Below are positions 43,801 to 54,434 of a stretch of 64,000 nt of DNA, piece by piece. The translations under genes were made by a program, and so were the position numbers. Source of the stretch: Cristatella mucedo (taxonomy: Eukaryota > Bryozoa > Phylactolaemata > Cristatellidae); contig WPIO01000070.1 in NCBI GenBank assembly GCA_009760855.2, positions 1,854,501 through 1,918,500 on the forward strand, given 5' to 3'. The notes beneath the pieces are model-generated. The model worked only from the letters and a program-made list of their open reading frames with translations. It was not told the DNA's origin and did not search any database. Positions within the stretch are counted from its first letter, which is position 1; each line of letters begins with the position of its first letter.

Positions 43801-44588
43801 GCAGAAGTGATTTTTTGAGCGCCATCGAGCACGGTCACATGAGCAACGCAGCAAAGCTTCATGTGACTGCCAATAGCATACAGGCCTGTGTACCTGGGAC
43901 TCTGTCTGTCCGAGCATGGCCTGATTACTCCTTGCCTTTACTATCTTCCAGGTAAGTGGATGTTTACCGAGCAGCTCCGAACAAGTCTGTTGCACGGTGT
44001 GCACCATTGCCATCAAACGCCGTTGAAGCAGCAGAGCACTAGCGCAGCCCACGGAGCAACCGATGCCAAGACCAAGATCCAGACAGCCCAGCCTTGCACG
44101 ATGCTAAGTAGCTGCAACCTGTTCCATCTCTCGCGTCGTGCGCTTGCGGATGAGGCAATGCGACCAGAGCAGTCAGTGCCCGTGGGACAGTGCCGTGCCT
44201 AGGCAATAGCTACTACTTAGCCACCGGTTGCCCGGTCAGCTCCTTACCATCTGCTGGTAATCTCAGGCAGCTAGCTGACCTTGAACCTGTCAGATGACCT
44301 TACCCAATATCTGCTTACGAGCTGATAGGCAAGGAATATGTCGGATGACCTCACCAGAAGGTACATAAACATTTTGACACGTTTTACTTAGCTCATGGCT
44401 GATGATGCAGCTGACCCACGTTATTTGAATGACCTGTACGAGTGACACATCCATTCGAGATCTGCTAGAAACCACTATAATGCCAGCCAGCGAGGTTAGC
44501 AATCGCTACATATCCACTCTTTCCATTTTTTTTGCATAGACGATCAGCTTATAATATCTTGCTGCTTTATTCTGATTCTAGCAACTGA

Positions 44589-44591
<3 letters not shown>

Positions 44592-44655
<64 letters not shown>
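44592..44655. repeat. (CT)n microsatellite
   Basis: About 64 bases of CT, continuing into 250 bases of pyrimidine-rich sequence. Confidence 0.97.
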
Positions 44656-44656
<1 letters not shown>

Positions 44657-45155
44657 ACTCTTCATCTTTTCTCTCTCTCTATTCCTTTTTTCGTGTTACT
44701 CTCTGCCTATTGATCTCCCTGTACCTTCATTTCTCTCTCTTTCTTCTTTCCTTACCTTCTCGTTCACTCTCTGTCTGTCTCTCTTCCTCTCATTTGCTCT
44801 ACCTCTCCCCTTCTTGCTCCTTTTCTTTCTTCTTATCTTCTTCTTATCTCTATGTCTTTGCCTCTTTCTGTAGCTCTATCTCTTTGTGTTTCCCTTTAGC
44901 CCCCTATTGACTCTCTGTCTCTATTTTTCAGCTACACCTACACCTACCTAGCTACACTTACGATAGCTATATTTCATGTTCCTTTGCATTCCCCATAGCA
45001 CGGCTCGCGGCCCCGATGGGCTTGCACCACTTGGCTATTGCCCCTGGGCAGATGCCCAGGCTAATTGGACAGCGATTAGCCCCTACTGTTTTCTCAGGTT
45101 TTTGGCCTCATTACCAGAAGCTTAATTAAGCTCAATCACAGCCTCTGGGAAAAAG

Positions 45156-45163
45156 GATATAAG
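45156..45163 (+). promoter_or_regulatory. TATA-like motif ahead of the 21-base minisatellite
   Basis: GATATAAG (in AAAGGATATAAGTAG) lies 52 bases upstream of the ATG at 45209. A start about 30 bases downstream would fall in TTACACC and leave a 5' leader of about 20 bases. GGCTATAAGTAG at 56146-56157 is similar. Confidence 0.25.
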
Positions 45164-45208
45164 TAGCCCTACACTGCCACTGTCCTTACACCTTGGGGTC
45201 AGCCTGGG

Positions 45209-45847
45209 ATGGCTGAGGCTGCTGCTGCCTGCAGCACAAGGCTTCAAGCAGCAGATGCAGCAGCTGCTCAGACAGCCACTGACCACTCACAGGCCAGCAC
45301 TGACCACTCACAGGCCAGCACTGACCACTCACAGGCCAGCACTGACCACTCACAGGCCAGCACTGACCACTCACAGGCCAGCACTGACCACTCACAGGCC
45401 AGCACTGACCACTCACAGGCCAGCACTGACCACTCACAGGCCAGCACTGACCACTCACAGACCAGCACTGACCACTCACAGGCCAGCACTGACCACTCAC
45501 AGGCCAGCACTGACCACTCACAGGCCAGCACTGACCACTCACAGGCCAGCACTGACCACTCACAGGCCAGCACTGACCACTCACAGGCCAGCACTGACCA
45601 CTCACAGGCCAGCACTGACCACTCACTCACAGGCCCGCACAGGCCAGCACTGACCACTCACAGGCCAGCACTGACCACTCACAGGCCAGCACTGACCACT
45701 CACAGGCCAGCACTGACCACTCACAGGCCAGCACTGACCACTCACAGGCCAGCACTGACCACTCACAGGCCAGCACTGACCACTAACAGGTCAGTGCTGA
45801 CAGCCAACAGGTCAGTGCTGACAGCCAACAGGTTACCTGCTAGCTAG
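45209..45847 (+). CDS. Repetitive ORF across the 21-base minisatellite (doubtful)
   Basis: An ATG in GGGATGGCT context opens MAEAAAACSTRLQAADAAAAQ, followed by 16 copies of the seven-residue STDHSQA unit. An irregular unit near 45625 (CACTCACTCACAGGCCCGC) then shifts the frame to the THRPALT reading, and it ends at TAG. All frames are open on both strands because the unit is 21 bases with no stop, so the frame is not itself evidence. The internal frame change argues against selection on the protein. The TATA-like site upstream is the only positive sign. Confidence 0.15.
   Translation: MAEAAAACSTRLQAADAAAAQTATDHSQASTDHSQASTDHSQASTDHSQASTDHSQASTDHSQASTDHSQASTDHSQASTDHSQTSTDHSQASTDHSQASTDHSQASTDHSQASTDHSQASTDHSQASTDHSQASTDHSLTGPHRPALTTHRPALTTHRPALTTHRPALTTHRPALTTHRPALTTHRPALTTNRSVLTANRSVLTANRLPAS
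45278..45788. repeat. 21-base minisatellite, about 24 units
   Basis: Unit ACTGACCACTCACAGGCCAGC in near-identical tandem copies. One A for G change lies near 45460, one irregular unit near 45625, and diverged units (TAACAGGTCAGTGCTGACAG) at 45784-45835. Very low divergence suggests recent expansion. Confidence 0.97.
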
Positions 45848-46256
45848 CCGTAGGCCAACATGCCCACCCCTTCTGGGGGAGGCAGGGAGGGAGAGGTGCT
45901 GAGAGGTAGCTGCCCAATGACTTATTGGGAAGTTGACTCAGGATTATAAAGTGCCTTTCTGGTCACACGAAAGCCACTAGCCCTAGGGCTGGCTGAACAT
46001 TAGGCAGACCGGATGCAAGCCTCCTGCCACTAACCTTCAAGGGGGATGTGCTGTGTGACTGTTTTCGAATGACGTCTTCCTGCTAGTTGCAGCAGTAGTA
46101 CGGACAGCCCATGGCTAGTCACCCTAGTGGCCACCCAACCTCACCCTTCGAAGCAGCAAGCTGCTCAACATCGGCAGACAATGGCTGCTCTTAGCTTGGC
46201 ACTCTGGGAGTGCATTCTGGTCACGTGGAGCAGATGTCTCAGCACAGGACCAACTC
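45848..46256. other. Unassigned sequence
   Basis: Nothing recognised. It is rich in CTAG, GGCTG and CACC words, with no periodicity. Confidence 0.45.
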
Positions 46257-46328
46257 CATAATAATAATGTACTTGATAAAGCACCCTCAGAGAACTTAAA
46301 TCTCTTTCTAGGCGCTTTACATTTGCTG
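46257..46328 (-). mobile_element. LINE-A tail-only insertion
   Basis: ATAATAATAATGTACTTGATAA, hairpin and TTTACATTTGCTG, then unrelated sequence. About 72 bases, close to consensus. Confidence 0.88.
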
Positions 46329-46429
46329 GCAGCTCTAATTAAGCTTAGCTATTGCGGGCATGTGTGACACACCGCAGGCTGTGACAGGCAGAAGCAGTGA
46401 CTAGTACGATAGCATCAAGAGTGAGCAAG

Positions 46430-46513
46430 CAGATGAGAGAGTGAGTGAGTGAGCAGGTGAGCGAGTGAGTGAGAGAGAGAGAGAGAGCAAGAGAGAGAGA
46501 GAGAGAGAGAGAG
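46430..46513. repeat. GA/GAGT-rich microsatellite
   Basis: GAGTGAGTGAGCAGGTGAGC grading into a (GA)n run. Confidence 0.95.
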
Positions 46514-47189
46514 CAGAGCGGATAGAAGAACAAGCCTTCTAGCATAGCTACAAGCAACCAGCTGCATTCGTATTATGCAGGGCGATTGTGTGGATTCAAT
46601 TTCGGCACCATGCTCACAGTGCTTATCGTGCAATGGAGTGACTAACCAAGAGGTATGAGCAACTAGTTGGAATCGTTGGCCAGCAACTGGTAGGAAGCAC
46701 CTAGTAGCAGCTGACTCCTCGAGGTAGTGGCACCGAAGCAGCAGCACAGCCGAAAGGCCGAACGACTCACTAGAGCTCCAACCCTTTGGCTGCTGTACAC
46801 AGCAGAGCTGTCCACAACTGACGCCGGGCAGTCGAAGTAGCCTCCCACCCAGGGTCGGGCCTCCAACCCTCCCCCCTCCCCCCACAGGGTCTTTGCCAGA
46901 TCCGTGGCAAGCAACTGCGACGACTAGGCAAGTTGCAGTGGCAGCTGAGCTATGCCTTTAGGCAAGGCGAGAGCCTGCGTTGTACTTTGCAGTTAATAAA
47001 TCAGAGTGAGACTTCGAGGCTGCGCGCGCAGCTGAGCCAACGATCGTCAGTCTCTGGTCGATCGAACGGTCATCTATGGCACTAGATCGGAACCAAGCCC
47101 GTGATGATTCTGCAAGTTTGCCATTCAAGTTTGCTCCGAGCTCTGCTCTTCGCGGCTGCATTCGCATTGCTGGCGCTGAATGCAAATCC
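46514..47189. other. Unassigned sequence
   Basis: No gene or family repeat recognised. A C-rich patch (CCTCCCCCCTCCCCCC) lies at 46866-46884. Confidence 0.45.
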
Positions 47190-47370
47190 TAAAAAAAAAT
47201 CCTAGCTGATTAAACAGCCTCTTTTTGTATAGCGACAGAAGAGCCTTTACGGCTATCACCACCGCTTTCAGTGGCGATAAAGGATCGCCCACCGCAGGAA
47301 TCGAACCCCCGACCTCGGGACCGAGGTCGTGAAAAGCAACCACCTTACCTAGTATGCCATCACGGCTCAA
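47190..47370 (-). mobile_element. SINE-2 copy (reference)
   Basis: The best-kept SINE-2. On the minus strand: GAGCCGTGATGGCATACTAGG with A-box-like TGGCATACTAGG, a perfect B box GGTTCGATTCC at 47307-47297, body GGTGATAGCCGTAAAGGCTC, then CTGTCGCTATACAAAAAGAG, CTGTTTAATCAGCTAGGAT and a poly-T/A end (AAAAAAAAA at 47191-47199 on plus). Length about 178 bases. The head is of tRNA origin. The tail differs from LINE-A, so another LINE must serve it. It has no coding capacity. Confidence 0.9.
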
Positions 47371-48098
47371 GCATTACGTCACATATCATGAAGCGGCTCT
47401 GGATGCTCAACGAGGAGAGATCGCTCAGCTTAGCCATCCTAAACCCATTTCGAAGCACAGCCATCGGCACAGCCGACAGGCCTGCTTCAGCAACTCGACT
47501 GTGAAATGCTAGCGACCTTTGAGGCTGCTCGAAGATCGCTGGCTGCACACGGCATCTGTGAGCTGCTCGGAATGTCAGTCCCCTCAGGGTTGCCTAGCAG
47601 CTGCCGAGCTGCTGTGAGCTCTCATTGTGCCTCACCGGCATAACTCATGAATATCTCTATTGTCGGGGCTTCCATTAATCAATCTCGTGCGACCATTCGA
47701 ACGGCCTCAACACTTTGTGTCGACTATCTATTCATCTTGTCACGTATTCTATTCGAGTCTCATCTGACAGTCATCCACTGGTACATCCCGGCTACTTAGA
47801 ATGATACATTTTCGGTTACCTCAGAGTGTCAGCCAGAAAAAGCAGGGCTTAGAGCACAATTTCTTTTGGTTCAGTGCGGCTTACAGTAGCTTTTTGCTTG
47901 CTGCCAGACCTGTAGTACACCTGACCAGTTTCTGCTGTGCTGCAGCTATCGAATGACGTGGGTACAAGCCCATGATCTTGCAGCTGCTGCCACGCCTGCA
48001 CCCAACCCAAGCTGTTTGTAGTGCGAAGGAATACAGCGGTCCAAGTCGCTTCATCAAGGCAAGGTATATCACGTCGAAGCGTTGAAAAACCCATTGGC
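47371..48098. other. Unassigned sequence holding a candidate ORF
   Basis: Apart from the 81-codon reverse frame listed next, nothing is recognised. Confidence 0.4.
47849..48094 (-). CDS. Unrecognised 81-codon ORF
   Basis: An ATG (CCAATGGGT) opens MGFSTLRRDIPCLDEATWTA, then a Trp and Gln containing middle (VQAWQQLQDHGLVPTSFD) and a Lys, Thr and Glu rich end TVSRTEPKEIVL. Composition is balanced and protein-like, unlike the frames from repeats here, but I know no family and see no splice sites or promoter. It starts four bases from a LINE-A tail fragment. It could be an exon, a gene fragment or chance. Confidence 0.22.
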   Translation of the reverse strand: MGFSTLRRDIPCLDEATWTAVFLRTTNSLGWVQAWQQLQDHGLVPTSFDSCSTAETGQVYYRSGSKQKATVSRTEPKEIVL

Positions 48099-48190
48099 TA
48101 ATAATATTAATAATAATAGTAGAAATAGTAACAATACCACATTTGATAAAGTTGCCTCAGAAAACTCAATCTCTTTCTAGGGAGTTTACA
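48099..48190 (-). mobile_element. LINE-A tail-only fragment
   Basis: AATAATATTAATAATAATAG then GATAAAGTTGCCTCAGAAAAC and CTTTCTAGGGAGTTTACATA. The outer hairpin arms are damaged. Confidence 0.78.
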
Positions 48191-48894
48191 TATGCATTAC
48201 ATTATACCATTGCTTACTGAAACCTTAAATTTGACTCGTTCGACCACAGGCTGGTGGCCTGAGCTTGCCGGTGCCCAGGCAACCCTCTTCAACCCCCTTC
48301 AACCTCCCTGCACTCCCTGCAACACTCTTCAACCCCTTCACACCTTCAAGCTCTCTCGACCTGCCCAACATCAGTAAGGCACCCTGCACAAGAAACCTAG
48401 CACAGTACAACCATACATCTTACAAGTAGGTGGCAGCCGGCAGCAGGTTGCCACTGCTGGCTGCTGTAAAAGCTCCCGAGTTTATCTTGCCGGCTTCTTC
48501 AGCCTACAGCAGCTGCCACCTGGTTGCCTTCTGCCGGTCTGCTTGCCAAAATGATGGCATTCCATGGTATCATGTTTAGACGAGATCGTAAAAGCAAACA
48601 TGTTTCATGCTTAGGGTCAGCAAGTCAAAGCAGCTAGGGAGAGCACTTGGGGGCCACCGGTAAGTAGGACCTCCGGCTGGTAACATGCACTGTGTCATGC
48701 ACGTGTAAGCATGCTAAAGACACAAAAGCAAGCAAAAAAGATTAGCTCCCTAGGGCAAAGGGAACGCTAAACAGATGGGAATTTAGCTATTGAGTTCGGC
48801 ATCTTCATTTATGCATATTGATAAAGGCACTGTTTGATGCTCAGATGTTCGATGCTGGAGTTTTTAATGCTCGAACGCTCAATGCTGGATGCTC
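48191..48894. other. Unassigned sequence
   Basis: A C/T/A-rich patch with CTTCAACCCC repeats lies at 48280-48350. GCTCGATGCT-like words recur at 48838-48895. No gene. Confidence 0.45.
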
Positions 48895-49580
48895 CACAGG
48901 CAGCAAGCTCCTTAGTTCTGTCTCGGCTAGATTATTGTAATTCCCTTTTGACTGGGCTACCGAGAAAAGCCACTAGGACACTGCAGCTGGCGATGAATAT
49001 GTCTTCAAGGCAAGTTTTGCAAATCCCAGAAGTTTGACCACGTATCTCCTTTGCTGTAAGAGCTTGGATGGCTGCTGGTCGATCAATGGATACAGAGAAA
49101 GTTTATGCACTGACCCACAAGGCCCGCCACGGATAGGCTCCTTCGTACCTAGCTGAACTACTGCACCAGTTTCGGCCTGTTCGCACCCTCAGGTCCTGTG
49201 TGGACAATAAATTAGCTGTTCCATTCCTCCGCTTAAAGACTGTTGGCGACAGAAGCTTTAGCTCTGCAGGTCCTAGGCTGTGGAACTCGCTTCCACAATT
49301 CTTACGCAACGACAACTGCTCTCCTGCTGCAGACTATGGCTCATTCTTTTCAGCGGTCCTGAGCTGCTACTTCTATGCTACTCACTACCTCAACTGCTCT
49401 CCTGACTCAGCTATGCTTCTTACCTTCTTGTTGTTGCGTGAGACGAAATCTCTTGGCTACCGAATGCGTAGTGAAAGCTGCACAGGCGTTGATCACGCTA
49501 GAAAATACTATCCTTCGTAGCACCCACATTATCTTTCCAGCTTTGTGGAGATACAGACTGAGATACATTACATTATCATT
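48895..49580 (+). mobile_element. LINE-B copy, best example of the family's 3' end
   Basis: It starts in the SLVLSRLDYCNSLLTGLP segment (48915-48963) and runs through RTLQLAMN, a shifted LLCKSLDGCW (LGWLPVDQR in better copies), YLAELLHQF, MDNKLAVPFLRLKTVGDRSF, GPRLWNSLPQFLRN and the end HARKYYPS. A short 3' UTR (CACCCACATTATC) and ATACATTACATT tail follow. Coding is in at least two frames, so it is a pseudogene. The motif order matches the post-polymerase region of L2/CR1-group LINEs, and its wording is clearly distinct from LINE-A. Confidence 0.87.
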
Positions 49581-50249
49581 GAATTTTCTCAAGTATGGCA
49601 CAATGCAGCCGAATCTACTCAAGGTATGGCGAAATAGATCGCATTGCTAGAAGCTAAGCCGAATCTATACGCTCTGCTAACAAATGGGCCGATACATACA
49701 GTTTTTCTGCTGTCTAGTTTGAGCGAAGACAGCCATCAACTCTCCGCCCAGCAAAGTCACAGCGTCAAAGCTTCAGGACAGCGAGCCAACGAGGCACGTT
49801 TTTCACTTGGTTTTTCGCAGCTTCATATCGGATTGCTCCTGTAGTCATGTGACCTATGCTCTTTTGGGGCAGCGATATTTGGGATGCTAAAGATTAATCG
49901 TCTGCTGAAACTAGTCGAATTCCCACTCATGCGAAACCAAATTTCGGCAAATTCTTGTACAGTATTGAACCTAACTTATACGAATTAAGAATCAACGCTC
50001 ATCCAAAATAGAAAGACAGTAACAGTGGGTGGGCAACATTTAGAAGTATTAACCCATATTTTGAGTGAGCCTTTACTTACTCAAGGTGCACAACAGGTCT
50101 TTCGTAGTCGAAAGCCGAAGAATAATAACCTCAGTGGCTAACGAGCAGTCTCCTGAGAGTAATCCTGAGTACTAAGAACCTTGAACTCCGGTGCTCGAGC
50201 GATTACAGCAAGTGTGGACTTTCTACTCTCATTACAAAATACTATAATC
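49581..50249. other. Unassigned sequence
   Basis: No gene or family repeat is recognised. TCTACTCAAGGTATGGC and TCTCAAGTATGGCAC at 49590-49630 are an imperfect tandem pair. Confidence 0.45.
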
Positions 50250-50372
50250 AACTTGTATAGCACCCTAAGAGACCATATTTTATTTCCAAGCACTTTACAT
50301 TTGGCACAGGGGTCGAGCCCACTATCCCAGTCGTCAATGGCCAGTATCTTAACACCTGGGTAAAACCAAGGA
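50250..50372 (-). mobile_element. Diverged SINE-1 copy
   Basis: TATAGCACCCTAAGAGACC, CAAGCACTTTACATTTGGCAC, GGTCGAGCCCACTATCCC and AGTATCTTAACACCTGGG follow SINE-1 order on the minus strand with many substitutions. Confidence 0.72.
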
Positions 50373-50831
50373 GTCTGCAGTGTATCAAGGTGTGTAGGGT
50401 TGCAACGAAAGCATTGGTTTAGGCTATGCTTAAAGCTCTGCATACTCAAATAAACAATGCTTGAAAATTCAGAATTCTTGATTTAAGGCAACTGGTAATG
50501 TGCATATATCCAGTACACTAGTTTTGAGTGAAACTATGATGGAAGAAGTAATCGTTCTTCCTGTGTCTGTTATTGTCACTGCTGAACCACTGATTTCTTT
50601 AAGCTTCTTAGAGACTATAACTTTACAAATTTCCAGCCTGGTAACAGCGCTGTATGTCATTTGCCTAAGCATAGCATGATGACAAAAAAGGACTGCATGT
50701 TTATTGAATATTTTCTATTTGTCACCGACACATGACGTTTTTATGAACTCGGGGAAAAATTCTTTTGCGTGTCATAATATCTACACGGTCTCATCTCAGG
50801 TATCATAGTTGGAGTCCGAAATTTGAGAATG
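50373..50831. other. Unassigned sequence
   Basis: Nothing recognised. Confidence 0.5.
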
Positions 50832-51691
50832 CCTGCTATTTTGAATCTGCACGAAATCTAGGTGTCATGTTCCAACGTGACCTCTCGTTAGACGACCACA
50901 TCAGCTCCACAATCAAGTCTGCCTACTTTCATCTAAATGACATTGGTAAAATTTCGGCTTGTTTAGACAGGGAAACTACATCTAAGTTGGTCCACGCATT
51001 TTTGACCTCCCGTCTTGACTTCTGTAACTCACTGCTGACTTGTCTACCGGCCGGTGCACTCAGGTGCTTACAGCTGGTGCAAAACTCTGCAGGTAGGCTC
51101 GTCTGTCGTGAGCGTCGCAGCTGTCATATCAAACCACTTCTTGCCGACCTGCACTGGATCCCAGTCAAGCAACGCACACACATCAAGGTTTCGACACTCA
51201 CTTTTAGGTCCCTTCATTATTTGGCTCCAGCCTACCCTTTAGATCTACGCATCCACCTGGTTAAGCACTGTATCACTCCATTTTTGGGATCTAGCTGCTT
51301 ACCCATGCGTCGTACAAATCTACAATTCTTGGAGAGTATGCCTTTAGTTCGTATGCTCCCAAAGCTTGGAATTCAGTGTCGACTTGTGTCACGACATCCC
51401 TATGACTTGACCACAGTTAAAAAGAAAGTAAAATCTCACCTTTTTATGACAGCATTTAGTGGGTCCCGGTGATTCGTTCTTTATGTGCTTACGCAGGCTG
51501 ACAGTGTGCTGCCACTTACTATACTTGCATGCTGACCATGTGCATGTCACCTCTAACCATGTCATTCTTTTTGTTTATTGAGCATGTTACCGCTGACCAT
51601 TCGATCGTGTTTTCTTTGCAGCAAATGTAAAGCGCCTAGATAGAGGTTGAGTTCTCAGAGGGAGCATTATTAAGTGTATTATTATTATTAT
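50832..51691 (+). mobile_element. LINE-A copy, 5'-truncated
   Basis: It begins at ESARNLGVMF and extends gap-free to the tail (51676-51691). The main frame to 51472 reads SLDDHISSTIKSAYFHL, TSRLDFCNSLLTCLPAG, LVCRERRSCHIKPLLADLHW and TTVKKKVKSHLFMTAFSGSR with a natural stop. Between about 51310 and 51390 it is in a shifted frame (PLVRMLPKLGIQ for APKAWNS). Compensating slips restore the frame, so the protein is altered but not stopped. Confidence 0.92.
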
Positions 51692-52392
51692 CCTCTTTAA
51701 ATAGCAATAGTTCAACAGATTTAATGCAGTTACGACCGTGCTACGGTTGCTGAACTGGTCTCTTGTAAGAGAGCCAATCGATTGGACGGCCCTTTTACTT
51801 TCCAGAGAATTTATTGCTAATTAGTTTTGAAGGTTTGCTACCCCGCCTACCGTCACCTAGGAGACCTGCTCGATGTAGCCCACCCCATTTCGCACATTTT
51901 CTGACTGAATATAAGGCGCATATGATGGGATCAGTGAGATGTGGCCCACTACGTTCAACACACCGAAACGCATACAAGATGGGATCCATGAGAGAATTCC
52001 AGTGATGAACTTGATAAGTAGTAGTCGCAGTCACTTCTGTATGGAAGATTGCTCCACCTTTTTTTGTGTGCACTAGTCCTGTTCTAGTTTTGAGATAACT
52101 TCACCGAATCATCGGGGTCGAAGCTAAAGGGTGTCAGCTTTTCTCCAACCAAGCATGTTGCTGAAGAACCGAACATCGGGCATCCCAAGGTTTCAGAAGT
52201 GCACTGAGGCCCAACTCGATGCTGCGAAGGCTGTTGGCAAAGAAGTTGAAAAAAGATACGACTGCTAAAAAGTAACAGATGTCTATCCCGACGCCTTTCT
52301 GTTCGATCCTTTCATCTTTTACCTTCTCTTCTCGGTGCAAAGCTGCAAAAAAAGCTAACCCTAGTCCTGGCAATTTTTAATCTCTAGATAAG
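51692..52392. other. Unassigned sequence
   Basis: No family repeat or gene. GATGGGATC occurs twice (51923, 51969) within partly inverted surroundings. Confidence 0.45.
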
Positions 52393-52691
52393 TAATAATG
52401 ATAATAATAACACTCGATAAAGTGCCCTCAAACAACTCAATCTCTTTCTAGGCACTTAACATTTGCTGCAAAGGATGCACGATTGCATGGTTAGTGGTAG
52501 CATGCTCAACGAACAACTAGCCTAACATGGCTAGGTGACATACCCAAGGTCATTATTCAAGTATGTTTAGTGGCAGCATGCACAGAGTCAGCACGCATAA
52601 GCACACAAATGACGAATTACACGGACCCACTAAATGCTGTGATAAATAGACGCGGTTTTAGTTTTTTTTAATGTGGCCAAGCCAGCGAAGT
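52393..52691 (-). mobile_element. LINE-A 3' fragment
   Basis: Tail, hairpin (outer arms AAGTGCC and GGCACTT pair perfectly although both differ from consensus), diverged 3' UTR and a few codons. Confidence 0.88.
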
Positions 52692-54347
52692 ACCACAATA
52701 TTTGTAAGGGGACTTTTGTCAGGATTTCTGTGTTTTATTTTCTAGTCTTCTTCTAGTGCACTTGTTATGAATGGGTCTATTTTGTTTGTTTAGCACTAAT
52801 TGGTATTTGCGATCGTGTAATCATTGCATCTGAGTTAGCAGGGTCTGAAGCAGCCATAGTAAACATAAGTCCAAGTTTTTTAAATTTTTTCATACTTTTG
52901 AAGTATCCGGAGTAAGCATACATGTATATCATCCTTATGAAACTCAACAAAGACTATGTTGTTGGCATGCTCGAAAGCTTTCAGTAGTGCATTCAATAAG
53001 AGACTGGTGGTATTCATGCGGTATTCAGCAGAATTGCGAAAGTAGACCTCACGCTATAAAAACAGAATGAATTGCATAGCACCAGTCCAAAGGGCAGTCA
53101 ATAAAGTAAGTATCTTCTGGTTAGCACTGCAGGACATCTAAAACAAATAGGTATGCCGGGTTTCGCCAGCAGTTGAGAAGATCTTTCGCTTGAGTTTCGG
53201 CAGTTGATGCCTCAGTCTAGGTACCACCGACTGAGCAAGCTCGTCTTCCCCACGTCTGCATGCGAAAGAAGATTGCAGCTCTGCCTAGTCACCTGGAAAG
53301 ACCACGTGATACGACCACGACTCAGGCCGTGATAAGGATGAATGTGTTGAAACCCCACCAGCCGGCTGACTCGTAGCTGTCAACTCTCTAGCGAAAGAAC
53401 CAGTGGACTGCCTTAAGATCTTTGGCCAGCCGCCGTGTGTGTAGCATGCACATGAATCGAATGCGATTGCTAGCTTTAGAGGTGGTCTTCCGAATAAAGA
53501 CTGACAGATCAGCAGGGGCAGAGGCTGCTAGACAGAGGGAGATAGTGCAAAGAGCCGGTGGGCTATTACTCCGGCTGGCGCTCAGGTGGAATAGCAGACT
53601 GATAGGCTGACACTGAGAGGGCTTGCTCTGCGTTTTCATTTGAACGCTTTCTGAATCAGTTTCTCTTCATTGTTTGAACCATTGTCTGCACCTACTGATG
53701 GCACATGAGTCGCCATCATCCGATGCAGCAAATGACGTCTGTAGACTGAGATGCCATAGCCATTCAGTGAATTTCTACCTAAGGTGTGGGTGATCGCAAA
53801 TGCATCATACGTTGGTTTGCCAAGTAGACTGTGCGTAATACAGACGATGCTTACGTATTCGCTTAATAAATATGCAAACTGTGAGATCGTTATCGTAGAT
53901 CATTTGTCACTGCTGTTGCAGCAGAATCTGATAACTCAACTGCCACTTGCACGACTCTCAATAGGACTCGTCCGATGGTGGTGATAGAAAAATGGCTGCC
54001 AGATGAGAGCCCCCCGAGTTGATGTGACCTGGCCTTGCAACCTTGTGACCTGGCCTTGCAGTGCTTGCCTTGGCACGTGACATGTGAGCAGCCCCCGGTT
54101 TTCTGTCTGCACGGCATGCAGTAGCAAAGAGCACAGTGGGCTCACCGAGTGACTGTACGAGCTCGGCAGGAGGCCGACGGGGGCCACGGAGGCCATGGAG
54201 GCCGACCGAGTCTGAAGCAGTCGCAAGGCATTTACAGCAAGGCTTCTTCCTTCTTCTGCTTCTTCTCACTTTGCAAGTTTTTCTTTCTTATGACATCAGC
54301 GAATGATTTATTGAATCGACACCCACACGCCGGGATCTTGCGGAGGA
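52692..54347. other. Unassigned 1.65 kb
   Basis: No gene or family repeat. A 21-base tandem pair (TGTGACCTGGCCTTGCA) lies at about 54020-54062. Confidence 0.4.
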
Positions 54348-54434
54348 ATAAAAATAATAATAGTAGCACATTGGATAAAGCTCCCTCAGATAACTCAATC
54401 TCTTTCTAGGTGCTTTACAATTGCTGCAAAGGAA
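54348..54434 (-). mobile_element. LINE-A tail-only fragment
   Basis: AATAATAATAGTAGCACATTGG, AAAGCTCCCTCAGATAACTC, TCTTTCTAGGTGCTTTACAATTGCTGCAAAGG, then unrelated sequence. Confidence 0.82.

Larger units (their letters stand above)
42566..45155. other. Unassigned sequence with CAG and CT runs
   Basis: No family repeat or known gene over 2.6 kb. A 129-codon ATG frame at 43566-43955 includes eight Ala from the CAG run and has no motif. Other frames are shorter or open only with GTG or TTG. 44590-44900 is pyrimidine-rich. Confidence 0.35.

Noticed and set aside
47297-47307. Genuine tRNA gene at the B box
   Set aside because: The B box is perfect, but the surrounding sequence cannot form a full cloverleaf and the same block recurs as a dispersed family with a 3' tail, so it is a SINE head.
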